This document shows positions 29,047 through 39,516 of a stretch of 64,000 nucleotides of DNA, piece by piece (position 1 is the first letter of the stretch; every line of letters starts with the position of its first letter). Origin of the DNA: Pseudarthrobacter sp. MM222. GTDB taxonomy: Bacteria > Actinomycetota > Actinomycetes > Actinomycetales > Micrococcaceae. A program made the translations under genes and the position numbers. The DNA lies in contig NZ_OX352321.1 in NCBI RefSeq assembly GCF_947090775.1, forward strand, positions 3,224,001 to 3,288,000, given 5' to 3'. Under the pieces are notes generated by a model that worked only from the letters and a program-made list of their open reading frames with translations, ran no database searches and was not told the DNA's origin.

Positions 29047-30561
29047 TTACAACTCCCGCAGCACGGCCGGGAGGGCCTGGGCGATGGCGCTGGCGGTCAC
29101 GGGTCCTCCGGCAGAAGCGCGGCTTCCGGCCCGGCCGTGCAGGCTCGCAGCCATCGCGGCAATCCCGGCCCAGCGGTCCCGGGACGCAATGCCGTGGGCG
29201 GCGAACGCCTCCTCCGTGCCGGCGAGCTGGGCCAGCAGCGAACCGAGCACCCCGGCGAGGACGTCCCCGCTGCCGGCCGTAGCCATCCACGGCGTCGCCT
29301 CCGCCTGGCTGAAGACCTCTCCGGCCGGCGCCGCGACGAGGGTGGTGGCGCCTTTGAGCAGCACCGTGGCGCCGGTAAGCCCAGCCGCCCGGCGCACCGC
29401 GGCGAGTGGCGCGTCCTCCACGCTGTCCCGGCCGGATTCGGCGCCATACCTGCCCAGCAGGGCTGCCAGTTCCCCGGCGTGCGGCGTGAGGACCGTCTGT
29501 CCGCTGAGCTTGCGCGGCAGGGCGGGCAGGGCGCCGGCGTCGGCCACAATGGGCAGCCCGGTGGCGGCGGCCTCACGGACCCGCTCAAGCTGTTCGGAGG
29601 CGCCGTCGTCAAGCCCGGGACCCAGCAGCCAGGCTTGGACATGGGTATCAGCGGGGCCCTCCGGGGCGCAGACGACCTCCGGGCAGGCCCGCCGGACCAG
29701 ATCGGCAACCCCGGGCGGGCCCAGGTAGCGCACCATGCCGACGCCGGAGGCCAGGGCGCCCTGGCAGGCCAGCACCGCGGCGCCGGGATAACGCTCCGAG
29801 CCGGCCACAATGCCGAGGACGCCGCGGGAGTATTTGTGGGAGCGCCGTTCGGGGCGGGGCAGCAGCCGCGCCAGGTCGTCGGCTACAAGCCTGCGCAGGT
29901 CCGGTTCCGGCAGATGGGTCTCGATCCCGATCGGGACCAGCTGCACGCGCCCGGAAAAATCCGCGCCCGGGTCGGTGAGCAGTCCGGTCTTCGTGGCTCC
30001 AAAGGTCACTGTCAAATCGGCCGGAAGGACGGGGGCCTGGGCCTTCCCGGTGTCGGCGTCGACGCCGCTGGGAATGTCGCACGCCACGACCAGGCGTGGC
30101 CGGGACCGCGCAAGTTCCCGGATCAGGGCCGCCGCAGGTCCCCTCAGCCCGCCCTGTGCGCCTGTTCCCAGGACGGCGTCAATGAGGACATCGGCGCGTC
30201 GGGCCGCGGCGGACAGTTCCGGCACGTTCTCCGCGGTCAGGCGCACTGCCCGGCCGCCGGCCTTTTCAAAGGCCGCAAGGCCCTCGGGGTGGGCGTCCGC
30301 CGACGTGAGCACCGCCGTCGCGCTCATGCCGCGGCCGGCCAGCAGCGCGGCGGCAAACAGTCCGTCGCCGCCGTTGTTGCCCTTGCCGGCAAGCACCGTC
30401 ACGCTCGCGCCGTAGCGGCGCTGCCCCCGGCGGAGCAGCTCCCGGACGACGGCGTTGGCCAGTCCGTAGGCGGCCCGCTGCATGAGAGCAGCGCCCGTAC
30501 CAGATCCCAGCAGCGGCTTTTCAGCCTCGCGTACTTGGGTTCCGGTATAGGCGCTGATCAT
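29047..30561 (-). CDS. nnr: Bifunctional NAD(P)HX epimerase/dehydratase (Nnr)
   Basis: Repairs hydrated NAD(P)H. The N-terminal half (about 1-225) is the YjeF-N epimerase with LAGKGNNGGDGLFAAALL; the C-terminal half is the ribokinase-fold dehydratase with TPHAGELAALLGR and the GSGDVLAGVLG phosphate site. Total 504 residues, normal for the fused form. It starts MISAYTGTQVREAE at 30561 and lies 74 bases downstream of acpS in gene order. Confidence 0.95.
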   Translation of the reverse strand: MISAYTGTQVREAEKPLLGSGTGAALMQRAAYGLANAVVRELLRRGQRRYGASVTVLAGKGNNGGDGLFAAALLAGRGMSATAVLTSADAHPEGLAAFEKAGGRAVRLTAENVPELSAAARRADVLIDAVLGTGAQGGLRGPAAALIRELARSRPRLVVACDIPSGVDADTGKAQAPVLPADLTVTFGATKTGLLTDPGADFSGRVQLVPIGIETHLPEPDLRRLVADDLARLLPRPERRSHKYSRGVLGIVAGSERYPGAAVLACQGALASGVGMVRYLGPPGVADLVRRACPEVVCAPEGPADTHVQAWLLGPGLDDGASEQLERVREAAATGLPIVADAGALPALPRKLSGQTVLTPHAGELAALLGRYGAESGRDSVEDAPLAAVRRAAGLTGATVLLKGATTLVAAPAGEVFSQAEATPWMATAGSGDVLAGVLGSLLAQLAGTEEAFAAHGIASRDRWAGIAAMAASLHGRAGSRASAGGPVTASAIAQALPAVLREL

Positions 30562-30635
30562 GGTTTCAATCCGTTCGCGGTACAGGCGCTCTGGAAATCG
30601 CTGTGGAAATGCCTTTCCTGCTCAGGCTGGCTTGT

Positions 30636-30983
30636 TCAGCCTTCGGCCAGGACCGTGGCGGTGGCGATCCCGCCGTCGTGGCTCATCGAGAGGTGCCAGC
30701 GCTTGACGCCTTTCAACTCCGCCACGGCCAGTACAGTGCCCTTCACCTGGATTGTGGGGCCGTTCTGGTCCAGGCCGATCCAGCAGTCCTGCCAGTTCAT
30801 TCCGGCAGGAGCCCCGAGGACCTTCGCCACGGCTTCCTTTGCGGCAAATCGCGCGGCCAGCGACCGGGTGTTCAGTTCGCGTTCCGCGGGGACGAACAAC
30901 CTGTCGCGCAGCCCGGGGGTGCGCTCCAGTTGCCGGCCAAACCGTTCAATGTCTACGACGTCTACGCCGATCCCAACAATCAT
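30636..30983 (-). CDS. acpS: Holo-[acyl-carrier-protein] synthase
   Basis: Transfers 4'-phosphopantetheine from CoA to the acyl carrier protein. The 115-residue protein has [12 protein letters not shown] with the Mg-binding Asp8 and [14 protein letters not shown] with the conserved Glu. It starts four bases after the glmS stop and so is co-transcribed with it. coaA, which starts CoA synthesis, lies divergently on the far side of glmS. Confidence 0.96.
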   Translation of the reverse strand: MIVGIGVDVVDIERFGRQLERTPGLRDRLFVPAERELNTRSLAARFAAKEAVAKVLGAPAGMNWQDCWIGLDQNGPTIQVKGTVLAVAELKGVKRWHLSMSHDGGIATATVLAEG

Positions 30984-30987
30984 GCGG

Positions 30988-32880
30988 CTATTCTACGGTC
31001 ACGCTCTTGGCCAGGTTGCGCGGCTGGTCCACGTCGTATCCCTTGGCGGAGGCAAGTGCGAGGGCGAAGATCTGCAGCGGGACCGTGCTGAGCAGCGGGG
31101 CCAGCAGCGGCGGCGTCTCCGGGATGTAGAAGACGTGCTCGGCGTAAGCCTGGACCGCTTCGTCGCCTTCTTCTGCGATCACGATGGTCTTGGCACCCCG
31201 TGCCCGGACCTCCTGGATGTTGGAAACCACCTTGGCATGCAGCGAGTCCCGGCCGCGGGGCGAGGGGACAACAACGAAGACCGGCTGGCCCTCCTCGATC
31301 AGCGCGATCGGCCCGTGCTTCAGTTCACCGGCGGCGAAGCCTTCAGCGTGAATGTAGGCGAGCTCCTTGAGCTTGAGGGCACCCTCCATGGCCACCGGGA
31401 ATCCGACATGGCGGCCCAGGAACAGCACGGACTTGGCATCGTGCATGGAGGCGCCGAGTTCCTTGATCTGGGCTTCGTTATTCAGGATTTTCTGGATCTT
31501 GGCCGGGATCTTGGCCAAGTCCGCCAGGATGTCCTTGATCTCGCCCTGGAACTTGTTGCCACGCAGCTGTGCCAAATAGAGGCCCAGCAGGTAGGCGGCT
31601 GTGATCTGCGCCAGGAACGCCTTCGTGGAGGCCACCGCAATCTCCGGGCCGGCGTGCGTGTAGAGCACGGCGTCGGACTCGCGGGGGATCGTGGATCCGT
31701 TGGTGTTGCAGATGGAGACCGTCTTGGCGCCCTGCTCCTTGGCGTAACGGACGGCCATCAGGGTGTCCATGGTTTCGCCGGACTGGGAGATCGAGACGAT
31801 CAGGGTGTTCTGGTTGACGATCGGATCACGGTAGCGGAACTCGTGGGAGAGCTCCACCTCCGTGGGGATCCGGCACCAGTGCTCGATGGCGTATTTCGCG
31901 ACCTGGCCGGCATAGGCGGAGGTGCCGCAGGCAAGGACGATGATCTTGTCGACGCTCTTGAGCAGCTGCGGGTCGATCCGGAGCTCGTCCAGCGTCAGTT
32001 TGCCGTGGATGTCGGAGCGGCCCAGCAGAGTCTGCAGGACGGCGTCCGGCTGGTCGTGGATTTCCTTTTCCATGAAGGACGGGAAGCCGCCCTTTTCCGC
32101 CGACGCCGGGTCCCAGTCGACCTTGTACTCCTTGCCCTCCGCGGGGGCGCCGTAGAAGTCGGTGATGTCCACGGTGTCGGCGGTGATGGTGACAATCTGG
32201 TCCTGGCCGAGTTCGACGGCGCGGCGCGTGTAGTCGATGAAGCCCGAGACGTCGGAGCCGAGGAAGTTCTCCCCCTCGCCGAGGCCCACCACGAGCGGTG
32301 AGTTCCGGCGTGCGGCCACGACGACGTCGGGCTGGTCGGCGTGCACGGCAAGAAGGGTAAAGGCGCCTTCAAGACGCTGGCAGGCAAGCTGCATGGCCTT
32401 GGTGAGACCGCCGGCGGCGGGGTCGCCGGAGAGCTGGTTCCGGTAGATGTCGCCCAGCAGCGCGGCCGCGACCTCGGTGTCCGTCTCGGAGCGGAACTCC
32501 ACGCCCTTGCCCAGGAGCTCCTGCTTGAGTTCGGCGAAGTTTTCGATGATGCCGTTGTGGATCAGCGCCAGCTTCCCGCCGTCGGCCAGGTGCGGGTGCG
32601 CGTTCTGGTCCGTCGGGCCGCCGTGGGTCGCCCAGCGGGTGTGACCGATGCCGGTCACGGATTCCGGGAGCGGGTTCGCGTCCAGTTCGGTGATCAGGTT
32701 GCTGAGTTTTCCGGACTTCTTGCGCGAGGAAATGGTTCCGTCCGACACGACGGCGATGCCGGCCGAGTCGTAGCCGCGGTACTCGAGGCGGCGCAATCCT
32801 TCAAGGACAACGTCCAGGGCATTGTGTCCAGTATTTGTCCGGCCAGCGGAGTGGCCTACATATCCAACGATTCCACACAT
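30988..32880 (-). CDS. glmS: Glutamine--fructose-6-phosphate aminotransferase (isomerizing)
   Basis: Makes glucosamine-6-phosphate, the entry to UDP-GlcNAc. The 630-residue protein begins MCGIVGYVG, so Cys2 becomes the N-terminal nucleophile. The glutaminase domain (to about 240) is followed by two SIS domains ([19 protein letters not shown]) and ends [15 protein letters not shown]. The start at ATG 32880 is fixed by the catalytic cysteine; TAGGCT lies seven bases upstream, and no ribosome site is seen. Confidence 0.98.
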   Translation of the reverse strand: MCGIVGYVGHSAGRTNTGHNALDVVLEGLRRLEYRGYDSAGIAVVSDGTISSRKKSGKLSNLITELDANPLPESVTGIGHTRWATHGGPTDQNAHPHLADGGKLALIHNGIIENFAELKQELLGKGVEFRSETDTEVAAALLGDIYRNQLSGDPAAGGLTKAMQLACQRLEGAFTLLAVHADQPDVVVAARRNSPLVVGLGEGENFLGSDVSGFIDYTRRAVELGQDQIVTITADTVDITDFYGAPAEGKEYKVDWDPASAEKGGFPSFMEKEIHDQPDAVLQTLLGRSDIHGKLTLDELRIDPQLLKSVDKIIVLACGTSAYAGQVAKYAIEHWCRIPTEVELSHEFRYRDPIVNQNTLIVSISQSGETMDTLMAVRYAKEQGAKTVSICNTNGSTIPRESDAVLYTHAGPEIAVASTKAFLAQITAAYLLGLYLAQLRGNKFQGEIKDILADLAKIPAKIQKILNNEAQIKELGASMHDAKSVLFLGRHVGFPVAMEGALKLKELAYIHAEGFAAGELKHGPIALIEEGQPVFVVVPSPRGRDSLHAKVVSNIQEVRARGAKTIVIAEEGDEAVQAYAEHVFYIPETPPLLAPLLSTVPLQIFALALASAKGYDVDQPRNLAKSVTVE

Positions 32881-32887
32881 GGTCTCA

Positions 32888-32893
32888 AGCCTA
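32888..32893 (-). promoter_or_regulatory. -10 box of leaderless glmS
   Basis: TAGGCT on the minus strand, seven bases before the glmS ATG. The start is certain (catalytic Cys2), which makes this the best-supported leaderless case in the window. Confidence 0.65.
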
Positions 32894-33002
32894 GCTGGTT
32901 TCGCGAAGAGGAGACGTAGGAGGAGCCGGTGTGACGGGCGTTCCGCGTCCTTCCGGCCGGGCATGGCGGGCCCTTCCATTTCGCTCTCAGCCCCGCGAAG
33001 GG

Positions 33003-33008
33003 CAGAAT
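33003..33008 (+). promoter_or_regulatory. -10 box of leaderless coaA
   Basis: CAGAAT, seven bases before the GTG at 33016. Weaker than the others because the first base is not T. Confidence 0.4.
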
Positions 33009-33015
33009 CTCTAGG

Positions 33016-33981
33016 GTGACTTTGCAACGCAATGAAGCGAACGGCGACGGCGTCTCCCCGTTCGTGGAGCTGGACCGGCAGACCTGGTCCCGGCTCGCTG
33101 CCCAGATGGAACAGCCTCTTAATGAAGAGGACGTGCTCCGGCTTCGCGGTCTCGGCGATCCCCTCGATATGAAGGAAGTCCGCGAGGTCTACCTCCCCCT
33201 GTCCCGGCTCCTGCACCTGTATGTGGAGGCGGCCGGCCAGCTGCATTCCGCAACCACCACGTTCCTGGGCGAGAAGACCCAGCGCACGCCGTTCGTAATC
33301 GGCGTCGCCGGTTCGGTCGCGGTTGGGAAGTCAACGATTGCCCGTGTGCTCCGCGAGATGCTCCGCCGCTGGCCCGGGACCCCAAACGTGGAACTCATCA
33401 CCACGGACGGCTTCCTCTATCCGCTGGCCGAGCTCAAACGCCGGCAGCTTCTGGAGCGCAAGGGCTTTCCGGAGTCCTATGACCGCCGCGCCCTGCTCCG
33501 CTTCGTGAGCGAAATCAAGGGCGGTGCCGAGGAAGTCCGGGCCCCCTGGTACTCGCACGTGACCTACGACATCGTGCCGGGCAAGGAAGTTGTGGTGCGG
33601 CGTCCTGATGTGCTGATCGTGGAGGGACTCAACGTGCTGGCCCCGGCCCGGCCCCGGCATGATGGCCGGCAGGGCTTGGCCCTGAGTGACTTCTTCGACT
33701 TCTCGATCTATGTTGATGCCAAAACGAGCTACATCGAGGAGTGGTACGTGGACCGTTTCCGGAAGCTGCGAACCACCGCCTTTGCCCAGCCCGAGTCCTA
33801 CTTTCACCGCTACGCCACACTCTCCGACGGCGAGGCCGAGCAGACGGCCCGCGAAATCTGGAAGCGCATCAACGAGCCGAACCTGGAAGAGAACGTGCTG
33901 CCAACCCGGGGGCGGGCGCAGCTGGTCCTCACGAAGGACGCCGACCACTCCATCCGTCGGATGCTTCTGAGGAAGGTTTAG
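33016..33981 (+). CDS. coaA: Pantothenate kinase type I
   Basis: Catalyses the first step of CoA synthesis. The 321-residue protein has the P-loop [12 protein letters not shown] at 96-107, [11 protein letters not shown] and VEGLNVLAP, typical of CoaA. GTG is the start; no Shine-Dalgarno is visible. It is divergent from glmS and followed after five bases by the VanY-type gene. Confidence 0.96.
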   Translation: MTLQRNEANGDGVSPFVELDRQTWSRLAAQMEQPLNEEDVLRLRGLGDPLDMKEVREVYLPLSRLLHLYVEAAGQLHSATTTFLGEKTQRTPFVIGVAGSVAVGKSTIARVLREMLRRWPGTPNVELITTDGFLYPLAELKRRQLLERKGFPESYDRRALLRFVSEIKGGAEEVRAPWYSHVTYDIVPGKEVVVRRPDVLIVEGLNVLAPARPRHDGRQGLALSDFFDFSIYVDAKTSYIEEWYVDRFRKLRTTAFAQPESYFHRYATLSDGEAEQTAREIWKRINEPNLEENVLPTRGRAQLVLTKDADHSIRRMLLRKV

Positions 33982-33986
33982 CACAG

Positions 33987-34895
33987 GTGTGCCACGACCG
34001 TGCCGCCGGGCAGGAACCACGCCCGGACTCCGGACCGGCCGGCCCCAGCCGGCGGGCTTTCAGCCGCATGCTGATGGCCGGTTCCGGGCTTGCCGCCCTT
34101 GCCGCCTGCGCCCCGGAAACGGCTCCCCCGCCGTCGTCAGCTGCCAGTTCGGCCACGTCCACGGCGGCCCCGGCGCCGAGCGCCAGCCTGTCGCCCGCCT
34201 CCCCGGTAAGCCCGGCTGCGAGTTCGACAGCGGCGTCCGCGGCCGCCGCACCCGAGCCGGCACCGCCCGCCACAAGCACGCCTGCGGCGCCGCGGCACTC
34301 CCTCGATGACCCGGCGAGTCCGTGGGTTGTCGTCAACAAGCACCGGCCGCTGGCGCCCTCCACGTTCAAGCCGGCGGACCTCGTCACCCCGGCCGTACGC
34401 CTCGCCGTCGCCGGTGAGGCATCCCTGCTCAACAGCACGACGGCGGCGGCCGCGGAGAAGATGTTCGCCGCCGCGGCCACGGCCGGCGTGATCCTCACCC
34501 TGGCCAGCGGGTACCGTTCCTACGTCACGCAGGCGGCCACGTACAACGGCTACGTCAAATCGCGGGGACAAGCCGCAGCGGACACCGCCTCCGCCCGCCC
34601 CGGCTATTCCGAGCACCAGACCGGCTGGGCCTTTGATATCGGCGACGGCAGTGGGGCCGACAGCTTCCAGCCCCAGTTTGCCCAGCGGCCGGCAGCGGTC
34701 TGGGCACAGGCCAACGCCCACCTGTTCGGCTTTGTGGTGCGCTACCCCTGGATGCTGCACGAGATCACCGGATATTACTACGAGCCCTGGCATCTGCGTT
34801 ATATCGGGCCCGAGGCCGCCACCGAGATGAAGACAAGGGGCATTGCGACGCTCGAGGAGTACTTCGGCCTGGAAGCCGCCCCGGCCTACCTGTAA
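33987..34895 (+). CDS. D-alanyl-D-alanine carboxypeptidase (VanY/M15B), Tat-type lipoprotein
   Basis: The GTG at 33987 gives 302 residues. An SRRAFSR twin-arginine motif at 21-27 precedes a hydrophobic segment and lipobox LAAC (Cys41), so the protein is probably exported folded by Tat and lipid-anchored. A Ser/Pro/Ala-rich spacer (44-105) leads to the peptidase domain with SGYRSYVTQ, the metal motif SEHQTGWAFDIGD (His210, Asp217) and WHLRYIG. It would trim the terminal D-Ala of peptidoglycan stem peptides. Its 3' end overlaps the convergent next gene by 10 bases. Confidence 0.9.
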   Translation: MCHDRAAGQEPRPDSGPAGPSRRAFSRMLMAGSGLAALAACAPETAPPPSSAASSATSTAAPAPSASLSPASPVSPAASSTAASAAAAPEPAPPATSTPAAPRHSLDDPASPWVVVNKHRPLAPSTFKPADLVTPAVRLAVAGEASLLNSTTAAAAEKMFAAAATAGVILTLASGYRSYVTQAATYNGYVKSRGQAAADTASARPGYSEHQTGWAFDIGDGSGADSFQPQFAQRPAAVWAQANAHLFGFVVRYPWMLHEITGYYYEPWHLRYIGPEAATEMKTRGIATLEEYFGLEAAPAYL

Positions 34896-35785
34896 CTTTC
34901 AGAGGAGGCAGGTTCCGCCTTCCGTGTGGCCATCCCGGAAAGTCTGGGCACCGCGGCCAAGATCGTCCAAGGGATATAGCCGACAAGTACTGGGGACGCC
35001 AGGACCATGGCGGGAGCTATGAATAGCGGCCATTGCTTTCGTGCCCCGATCACCACCAACGCTATCGCGAGCAGGCACCGCAGCAGGAAGCTTGCGCGGC
35101 TGTCCGGTGTCCCCTCCCGATGCTCGAAGAGAAATTGCAGCCACGCCTGCCATCCGGTGGGATCCAATGCATACGAAACAAGCACGATCAGCGCCAGTGC
35201 GCCCGCGCCCTGAAGGAGTCGGCGCCACTCGCCGCGCGCTGCAAACCAGAGAAGTCCAACTCCGGCCGTCACCTTTGTCAGGATGGGAACGGTCCACATC
35301 GCAGGTTTTTGCAGGCCGACAACAGCGGCAGCGGCGAGCAATATATAGATGTTGCCCACGACGAGCTCGGGCAAACAGAGCATAAAAGTCGGGATCGACC
35401 ATCGAAGCTGCAGCGGCTTTAGCAGCCAAATAAGAACTGCTGCTTCCAGGCAGACCCACAGCACCAAAAAGGCCGGCCAGGGGAGCATGGCCAGAGGCCG
35501 AATTACCGCGATGAAGGCCGGGGAGTAAAGGTAGGCGTCTTTTTGGCCCGGCGCCCGGCCGTAAACAAGGTCGCCCTGGGCCGCAAGCCAATAGGCATGC
35601 GTGTCTATCCCGACTGGGCCATCGAAGGCTGCCGCTTTGAGGGACAGAAAGGCAATAAACAAACCAAGCGGCCATATCAAAATAACCGCCAGCCTCATGA
35701 ACAGCGGATATTTCAACGCGAAATCAGACCAGCGGCTCGTGGGCGCGCGCGTGTCAACTACTTGCGTGCCGGAAAATTTCCCCAT
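34886..35785 (-). CDS. GT87/DUF2029-like integral membrane protein (putative polyprenol-dependent glycosyltransferase)
   Basis: The 299-residue protein has about eight hydrophobic segments. A short loop after the first holds GIDTHAYWLAAQG and a second holds KDAYLYSPAFIAV, the arrangement of GT87-type mannosyltransferases that use lipid-linked sugar donors. At under 300 residues it is shorter than many of the family. Base composition is visibly more AT-rich than its neighbours and codon use is less GC-biased, which may reflect acquisition. It overlaps the convergent VanY gene by 10 bases. Confidence 0.75.
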   Translation of the reverse strand: MGKFSGTQVVDTRAPTSRWSDFALKYPLFMRLAVILIWPLGLFIAFLSLKAAAFDGPVGIDTHAYWLAAQGDLVYGRAPGQKDAYLYSPAFIAVIRPLAMLPWPAFLVLWVCLEAAVLIWLLKPLQLRWSIPTFMLCLPELVVGNIYILLAAAAVVGLQKPAMWTVPILTKVTAGVGLLWFAARGEWRRLLQGAGALALIVLVSYALDPTGWQAWLQFLFEHREGTPDSRASFLLRCLLAIALVVIGARKQWPLFIAPAMVLASPVLVGYIPWTILAAVPRLSGMATRKAEPASSESYR

Positions 35786-35873
35786 GCTCCGATGATCCCA
35801 TGCCGCGCCTCGCCGGAACTTTCAAAAACACGCAAGATTTACCGTGGATCAGCGCAGCAGGCAAGGCTGCCGC

Positions 35874-37235
35874 TCACTCCGGAACGAGCGCCAGCGCCAG
35901 TTCGGTCCGGACCACCTGGGCAAGGCGTTCAGCCACGGCTTGGGCGGTCTCCTCGTCTCCGGCTTCGACCATCACGCGCACCACGGGCTCGGTGCCGGAG
36001 GGACGCAGCAGGACGCGTCCGGTGTCACCCAGCTCGGCCTCGGCACGGGCGACAGCCGCGGCCACGGCCTCGTCGCCGTTCACGCGGGTGCGGTCGACAC
36101 CCGTGACGTTGATGAGGACCTGCGGCAGCTTGGTCATGACCGTGGCCAGTTCCTTGAGGGGAAGACCCGTGAGGGCCACCTGGGCGGCGATCTGGAGACC
36201 GGTCAGGACGCCGTCGCCTGTGGTTGCGTGGTCGGCGAAGATGACGTGGCCAGACTGCTCGCCGCCAAGGTTGAAACCGCCCTCGCGCATGCCCTCGAGG
36301 ACGTAGCGGTCCCCCACGCCGGTCTCGCGCAGGCTGATACCGGCCTCGCGCAAGGCGATCTTGAGTCCGAGATTGCTCATGACGGTCGCCACCAGGACAT
36401 TGTCCTTGAGCTTCCCCGCGGCTTTCAGTGCCACTGCAAGGATGGCCATGATCTCGTCGCCGTCAACCTCGTTGCCCTCGTGGTCCACCGCGAGGCAGCG
36501 GTCCGCGTCTCCGTCGTGGGCAATGCCCAGGTCGGCGCCATGCTCCAGCACGGCGCGCTTCAGCGGCCCCAGGTGGGTGGAGCCAACGCCCTCGTTGATG
36601 TTGTGCCCGTCGGGTTCGGCGCCGATCACCACGAGATCCGCGCCTGCGTCCTTGAACACCTGCGGGGAACAGCCGCTGGCCGCTCCATGGGCACAGTCCA
36701 GGACAACTTTGATCCCGTCCAGGCGGTGCGGCAGCGTGCCCAGGAGGTGCACGATGTAGCGGTCCTCAGCGTCGGAGAAGCGCTGGATCCGGCCCACTTC
36801 GCCGCCCACGGGACGGAAGGGCTCCTTGCCGAGCTGCTCCTCGATGGCGTTCTCGACGTCGTCGGGCAGCTTCTGGCCGCCGCGGGCGAAGAACTTGATC
36901 CCGTTGTCGGGGGCGGGGTTATGGGAGGCGGAGATCATTACGCCGAAGTCCGCATCCAGGTCGGCCACCAGGTAGGCGGCCGCCGGCGTCGGGAGGACAC
37001 CCGCGTCATATACGTCGATGCCGGAACTGGAGAGCCCTGCTTCCACGGCGGCAGCGAGGAACTCGCCGCTGGCACGCGGGTCGCGGGCGACCACGGCGCG
37101 GGGGCGCGCTCCGTTGGCAGCGCGGTCGTGTCCCAGCACGACGGCGGCGGCCTGGGCCAGCTGCAACGCCAGCTCCGCAGTCAGGAGGCCGTTCGCCAAA
37201 CCTCGGACACCATCTGTTCCAAATAATCTCGACAT
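35874..37235 (-). CDS. glmM: Phosphoglucosamine mutase
   Basis: Converts glucosamine-6-P to glucosamine-1-P, the step after GlmS. The 453-residue protein starts [15 protein letters not shown], has the phosphoserine loop [13 protein letters not shown] with Ser104, the metal loop [12 protein letters not shown] and the phosphate-binding [17 protein letters not shown] at 37235 is chosen; TAAACT lies seven bases upstream and longer starts lack support. It is downstream of rplM-rpsI but separated by a terminator. Confidence 0.97.
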   Translation of the reverse strand: MSRLFGTDGVRGLANGLLTAELALQLAQAAAVVLGHDRAANGARPRAVVARDPRASGEFLAAAVEAGLSSSGIDVYDAGVLPTPAAAYLVADLDADFGVMISASHNPAPDNGIKFFARGGQKLPDDVENAIEEQLGKEPFRPVGGEVGRIQRFSDAEDRYIVHLLGTLPHRLDGIKVVLDCAHGAASGCSPQVFKDAGADLVVIGAEPDGHNINEGVGSTHLGPLKRAVLEHGADLGIAHDGDADRCLAVDHEGNEVDGDEIMAILAVALKAAGKLKDNVLVATVMSNLGLKIALREAGISLRETGVGDRYVLEGMREGGFNLGGEQSGHVIFADHATTGDGVLTGLQIAAQVALTGLPLKELATVMTKLPQVLINVTGVDRTRVNGDEAVAAAVARAEAELGDTGRVLLRPSGTEPVVRVMVEAGDEETAQAVAERLAQVVRTELALALVPE

Positions 37236-37242
37236 CGGATCA

Positions 37243-37248
37243 AGTTTA
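37243..37248 (-). promoter_or_regulatory. -10 box of leaderless glmM
   Basis: TAAACT on the minus strand, seven bases before the glmM ATG. No ribosome site is seen. Confidence 0.6.
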
Positions 37249-37334
37249 GTCGATGAGGGCGGACATTCGGCCCTTGCGGAGCCATCCGGCGATCTGGTTC
37301 TGCGTTGATTCGCGCCGTTGAACCGGTTTAACGG

Positions 37335-37373
37335 CGAAAGCCCGCCCCGCCACAAGGACGGAACGGGCTTTCG
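37335..37373 (-). terminator. Terminator of rplM-rpsI
   Basis: A stem CGAAAGCCCG (37335-37344) with CGGGCTTTCG (37364-37373), extended by further GC pairs, lies 12 bases after the rpsI stop. It separates the ribosomal genes from glmM. Confidence 0.75.
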
Positions 37374-37384
37374 TGCAAGCGGAT

Positions 37385-37891
37385 TTAGCGCTTGGAGTAC
37401 TGCTGAGCCTTACGGGCCTTCTTGAGACCAGCCTTCTTGCGCTCGATGACGCGTGCGTCGCGACGCAGGTAACCGGCCTTCTTGAGGGTGGCGCGGTTGT
37501 TCTCGGTGTCGATCTCGTTCAGTGAACGGGCGATGCCGAGGCGCAGGGCGCCGGCCTGGCCGGAGATGCCGCCACCGTGGATGCGGGCAATGACGTCGTA
37601 GGCGCCGTCAAGATCAAGGATCTTGAAGGGCTCGTTGACGTCCTGCTGGTGCAGCTTGTTCGGGAAGTAGTTGTCCAGCGCGCGGCCGTTGATGGTCCAC
37701 TTGCCGGTGCCGGGGACGATGCGCACGCGGGCAACAGCTTCCTTGCGGCGGCCAACTGCTGCGCCGGCGACCGTGAGGGCCGGGCGTTCCTTCTTCGGCG
37801 CTTCTGCTTCCACAGGACCGCTTTCCGAGGTGTAGCTGGTCAGGTTTTCCTCAGCCACAACGGCCTCGGTGGTCTCTTCGTTCTGAGCCAC
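37385..37891 (-). CDS. rpsI: 30S ribosomal protein S9
   Basis: The S9 core (about 42-168) has [37 protein letters not shown] and the C-terminal [17 protein letters not shown] tail that reaches the P-site tRNA. About 40 additional acidic residues form the N-terminus, making 168 residues. It is 38 bases downstream of rplM. Confidence 0.97.
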   Translation of the reverse strand: MAQNEETTEAVVAEENLTSYTSESGPVEAEAPKKERPALTVAGAAVGRRKEAVARVRIVPGTGKWTINGRALDNYFPNKLHQQDVNEPFKILDLDGAYDVIARIHGGGISGQAGALRLGIARSLNEIDTENNRATLKKAGYLRRDARVIERKKAGLKKARKAQQYSKR

Positions 37892-37929
37892 GATTCTCCT
37901 TGTATAGATAAGTTGTTTGGTGGCCAGGA

Positions 37930-38373
37930 CTACTGGGCGACCTGGGTGATTTCGAAAGTCTTGGGCTGCTGAGCGGCGTGCGGGTGCTCTGCACCGCGGT
38001 AGACCTTCAGCTTGCCCAGCTGCTGGGCAGCCAGGGAGTTCTTGGGGAGCATGCCCTTGATGGCCTTCTCCACAGCGCGGACCGGGTTGGATTCCAGCAG
38101 CTCTGCGTAGTTGACGGAGGTCAGGCCGCCCGGGTAACCGGAGTGGCGGTATGCGCGCTTCTGCTCCAGCTTGGCGCCGGTCAAGGCAACCTTTTCAGCG
38201 TTGATGATGATGACGAAGTCGCCCATGTCCATGTGGGACGCAAAGGTGGCCTTGTGCTTGCCGCGCAGCAGGATTGCGGTCTGGCTCGCGAGACGACCAA
38301 GGACAACGTCTGTGGCGTCAATGACATGCCACTGGCGGTTGATATCGCCGGGCTTCGGGGTGTACGTACGCAC
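37930..38373 (-). CDS. rplM: 50S ribosomal protein L13
   Basis: The 147-residue protein matches L13 ([55 protein letters not shown]). Start is GTG at 38373. First gene of rplM-rpsI. Its promoter must lie in the 300-base gap to the divergent prepilin peptidase. Confidence 0.97.
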   Translation of the reverse strand: MRTYTPKPGDINRQWHVIDATDVVLGRLASQTAILLRGKHKATFASHMDMGDFVIIINAEKVALTGAKLEQKRAYRHSGYPGGLTSVNYAELLESNPVRAVEKAIKGMLPKNSLAAQQLGKLKVYRGAEHPHAAQQPKTFEITQVAQ

Positions 38374-38680
38374 GGTGTTTGCCTCGTTCTTGTTCTGGCG
38401 TTCTTGTTTTAGGCGTCACACGGGGGTGCACCTACTATCTATGCGCTACCGGAACAGAGGTGAGGGCTCCATGTAACCAGTCGTCCTATGGTCCCGAATG
38501 TGCACGATGAGTAGCTATCCTGCAACCGGATTCTCATACGGGCACGCATCATCGGAAAGGACACGCACAACGACTACCAAGAATAGCGGAAGAGCGGCCA
38601 TTGGGTCAAAATGGGGTGTCCTCGTGCATCGTGCACGGTCAGCCCGGCCTGCCGCCCGCTGTTCCAGCCAGGGAGTCTTC
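38374..38680. other. Intergenic region between rplM and the Tad locus
   Basis: About 300 bases between divergent units. It must hold promoters for rplM (minus) and the pilus genes (plus). An open frame continues upstream of the peptidase through this region but has no family similarity. No RNA gene or repeat was recognised. Confidence 0.5.
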
Positions 38681-39346
38681 GTGTCTTTAACAGGTATAGC
38701 AGCCAGCGCCGGGCCGCTGCTTGCCCTCGCCGCGGGCCTGTTCGGCCTGCTCGCCGGGATGCTGAGCGAGCTGGTGATCGCCAGCTCCCTCCCCCGGCTT
38801 GGCGCCCTGCCGGCCAGAAGGTCAAGAATCACGACGGCGGCCCTGACCGGTATTCTCTGCGCCGCACTGGCGCTGCGATTCGGAATGGACTGGTCGCTGC
38901 CGGCCTTCCTGGTGCTGGGAGTGTTGGCCGTCCAGCTGGCCCGCATTGACCTGGTGCATCATCTCCTGCCAAACCCGCTGGTCGGCGCCCTGCTCCTCGC
39001 CGGCCTGGCGCTCTTGGCGGTAAGCAGCGCCGTCACGGCCGGCTGGTCCGATCTGCTCCGGGCAGCAGCCGGCGCCGCCGTCCTGTTCGCCGTCTTCCTG
39101 ATCTTTGCCGTTGTGTCCCCAAAAGGCTTAGGAATGGGCGACGTCAAGCTCGCCGCACCCGTGGGCCTGTATCTGGGTTACCTGGGCTGGGGCCAGCTGT
39201 TCTACGGCGGTGCCCTCGGCTTCGTCCTCGGCGGTGTGTTCTCGTTGATTGCGATGAGGCGAAAAAGTCCGGAGAAACCCGCCGAGGTAGCCTTCGGTCC
39301 GTCAATGCTGGCGGCCGCCCTGGCGCTCGTTTTGTTCACGTCCTAG
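38681..39346 (+). CDS. Prepilin peptidase (A24, TadV/CpaA type)
   Basis: Membrane aspartyl protease that removes the leader of Flp pilin and TadE/G pseudopilins. The GTG at 38681, five bases after GGGAG, gives 221 residues with about six membrane segments. The two catalytic aspartates are Asp90 (ARIDLVHHLLPN) and Asp154 in the GMGD motif (KGLGMGDVKLA). The N-methyltransferase domain of classical PilD is absent, as in Tad peptidases. First gene of the pilus locus. Confidence 0.9.
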   Translation: MSLTGIAASAGPLLALAAGLFGLLAGMLSELVIASSLPRLGALPARRSRITTAALTGILCAALALRFGMDWSLPAFLVLGVLAVQLARIDLVHHLLPNPLVGALLLAGLALLAVSSAVTAGWSDLLRAAAGAAVLFAVFLIFAVVSPKGLGMGDVKLAAPVGLYLGYLGWGQLFYGGALGFVLGGVFSLIAMRRKSPEKPAEVAFGPSMLAAALALVLFTS

Positions 39347-39516
39347 CAGTCCGAGGATTCCGTCGCCCACCGCCAGCACAAGGCAAACGCAGGAACGGGT
39401 CGGAAGGCAAGCCTTTGCGCAGGTTCGGCGAAGCTCCGGCCGGAAGCGCCTCTTCGCGTCCTAACGTGGAATATGTGCTGGCGCTGGGCCAGCCGCTTCT
39501 ACCTCCAGGGGTCACA

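Noticed and set aside
29137..32301. 1054-codon open frame on the plus strand
   Set aside because: Antisense to nnr, acpS and glmS; composition typical of a GC-rich shadow frame.
38498..38680. 61-codon N-terminal extension of the prepilin peptidase
   Set aside because: The extension is Arg/Ser/Thr-rich without similarity, while the GTG at 38681 has a good ribosome site and a family-like N-terminus.
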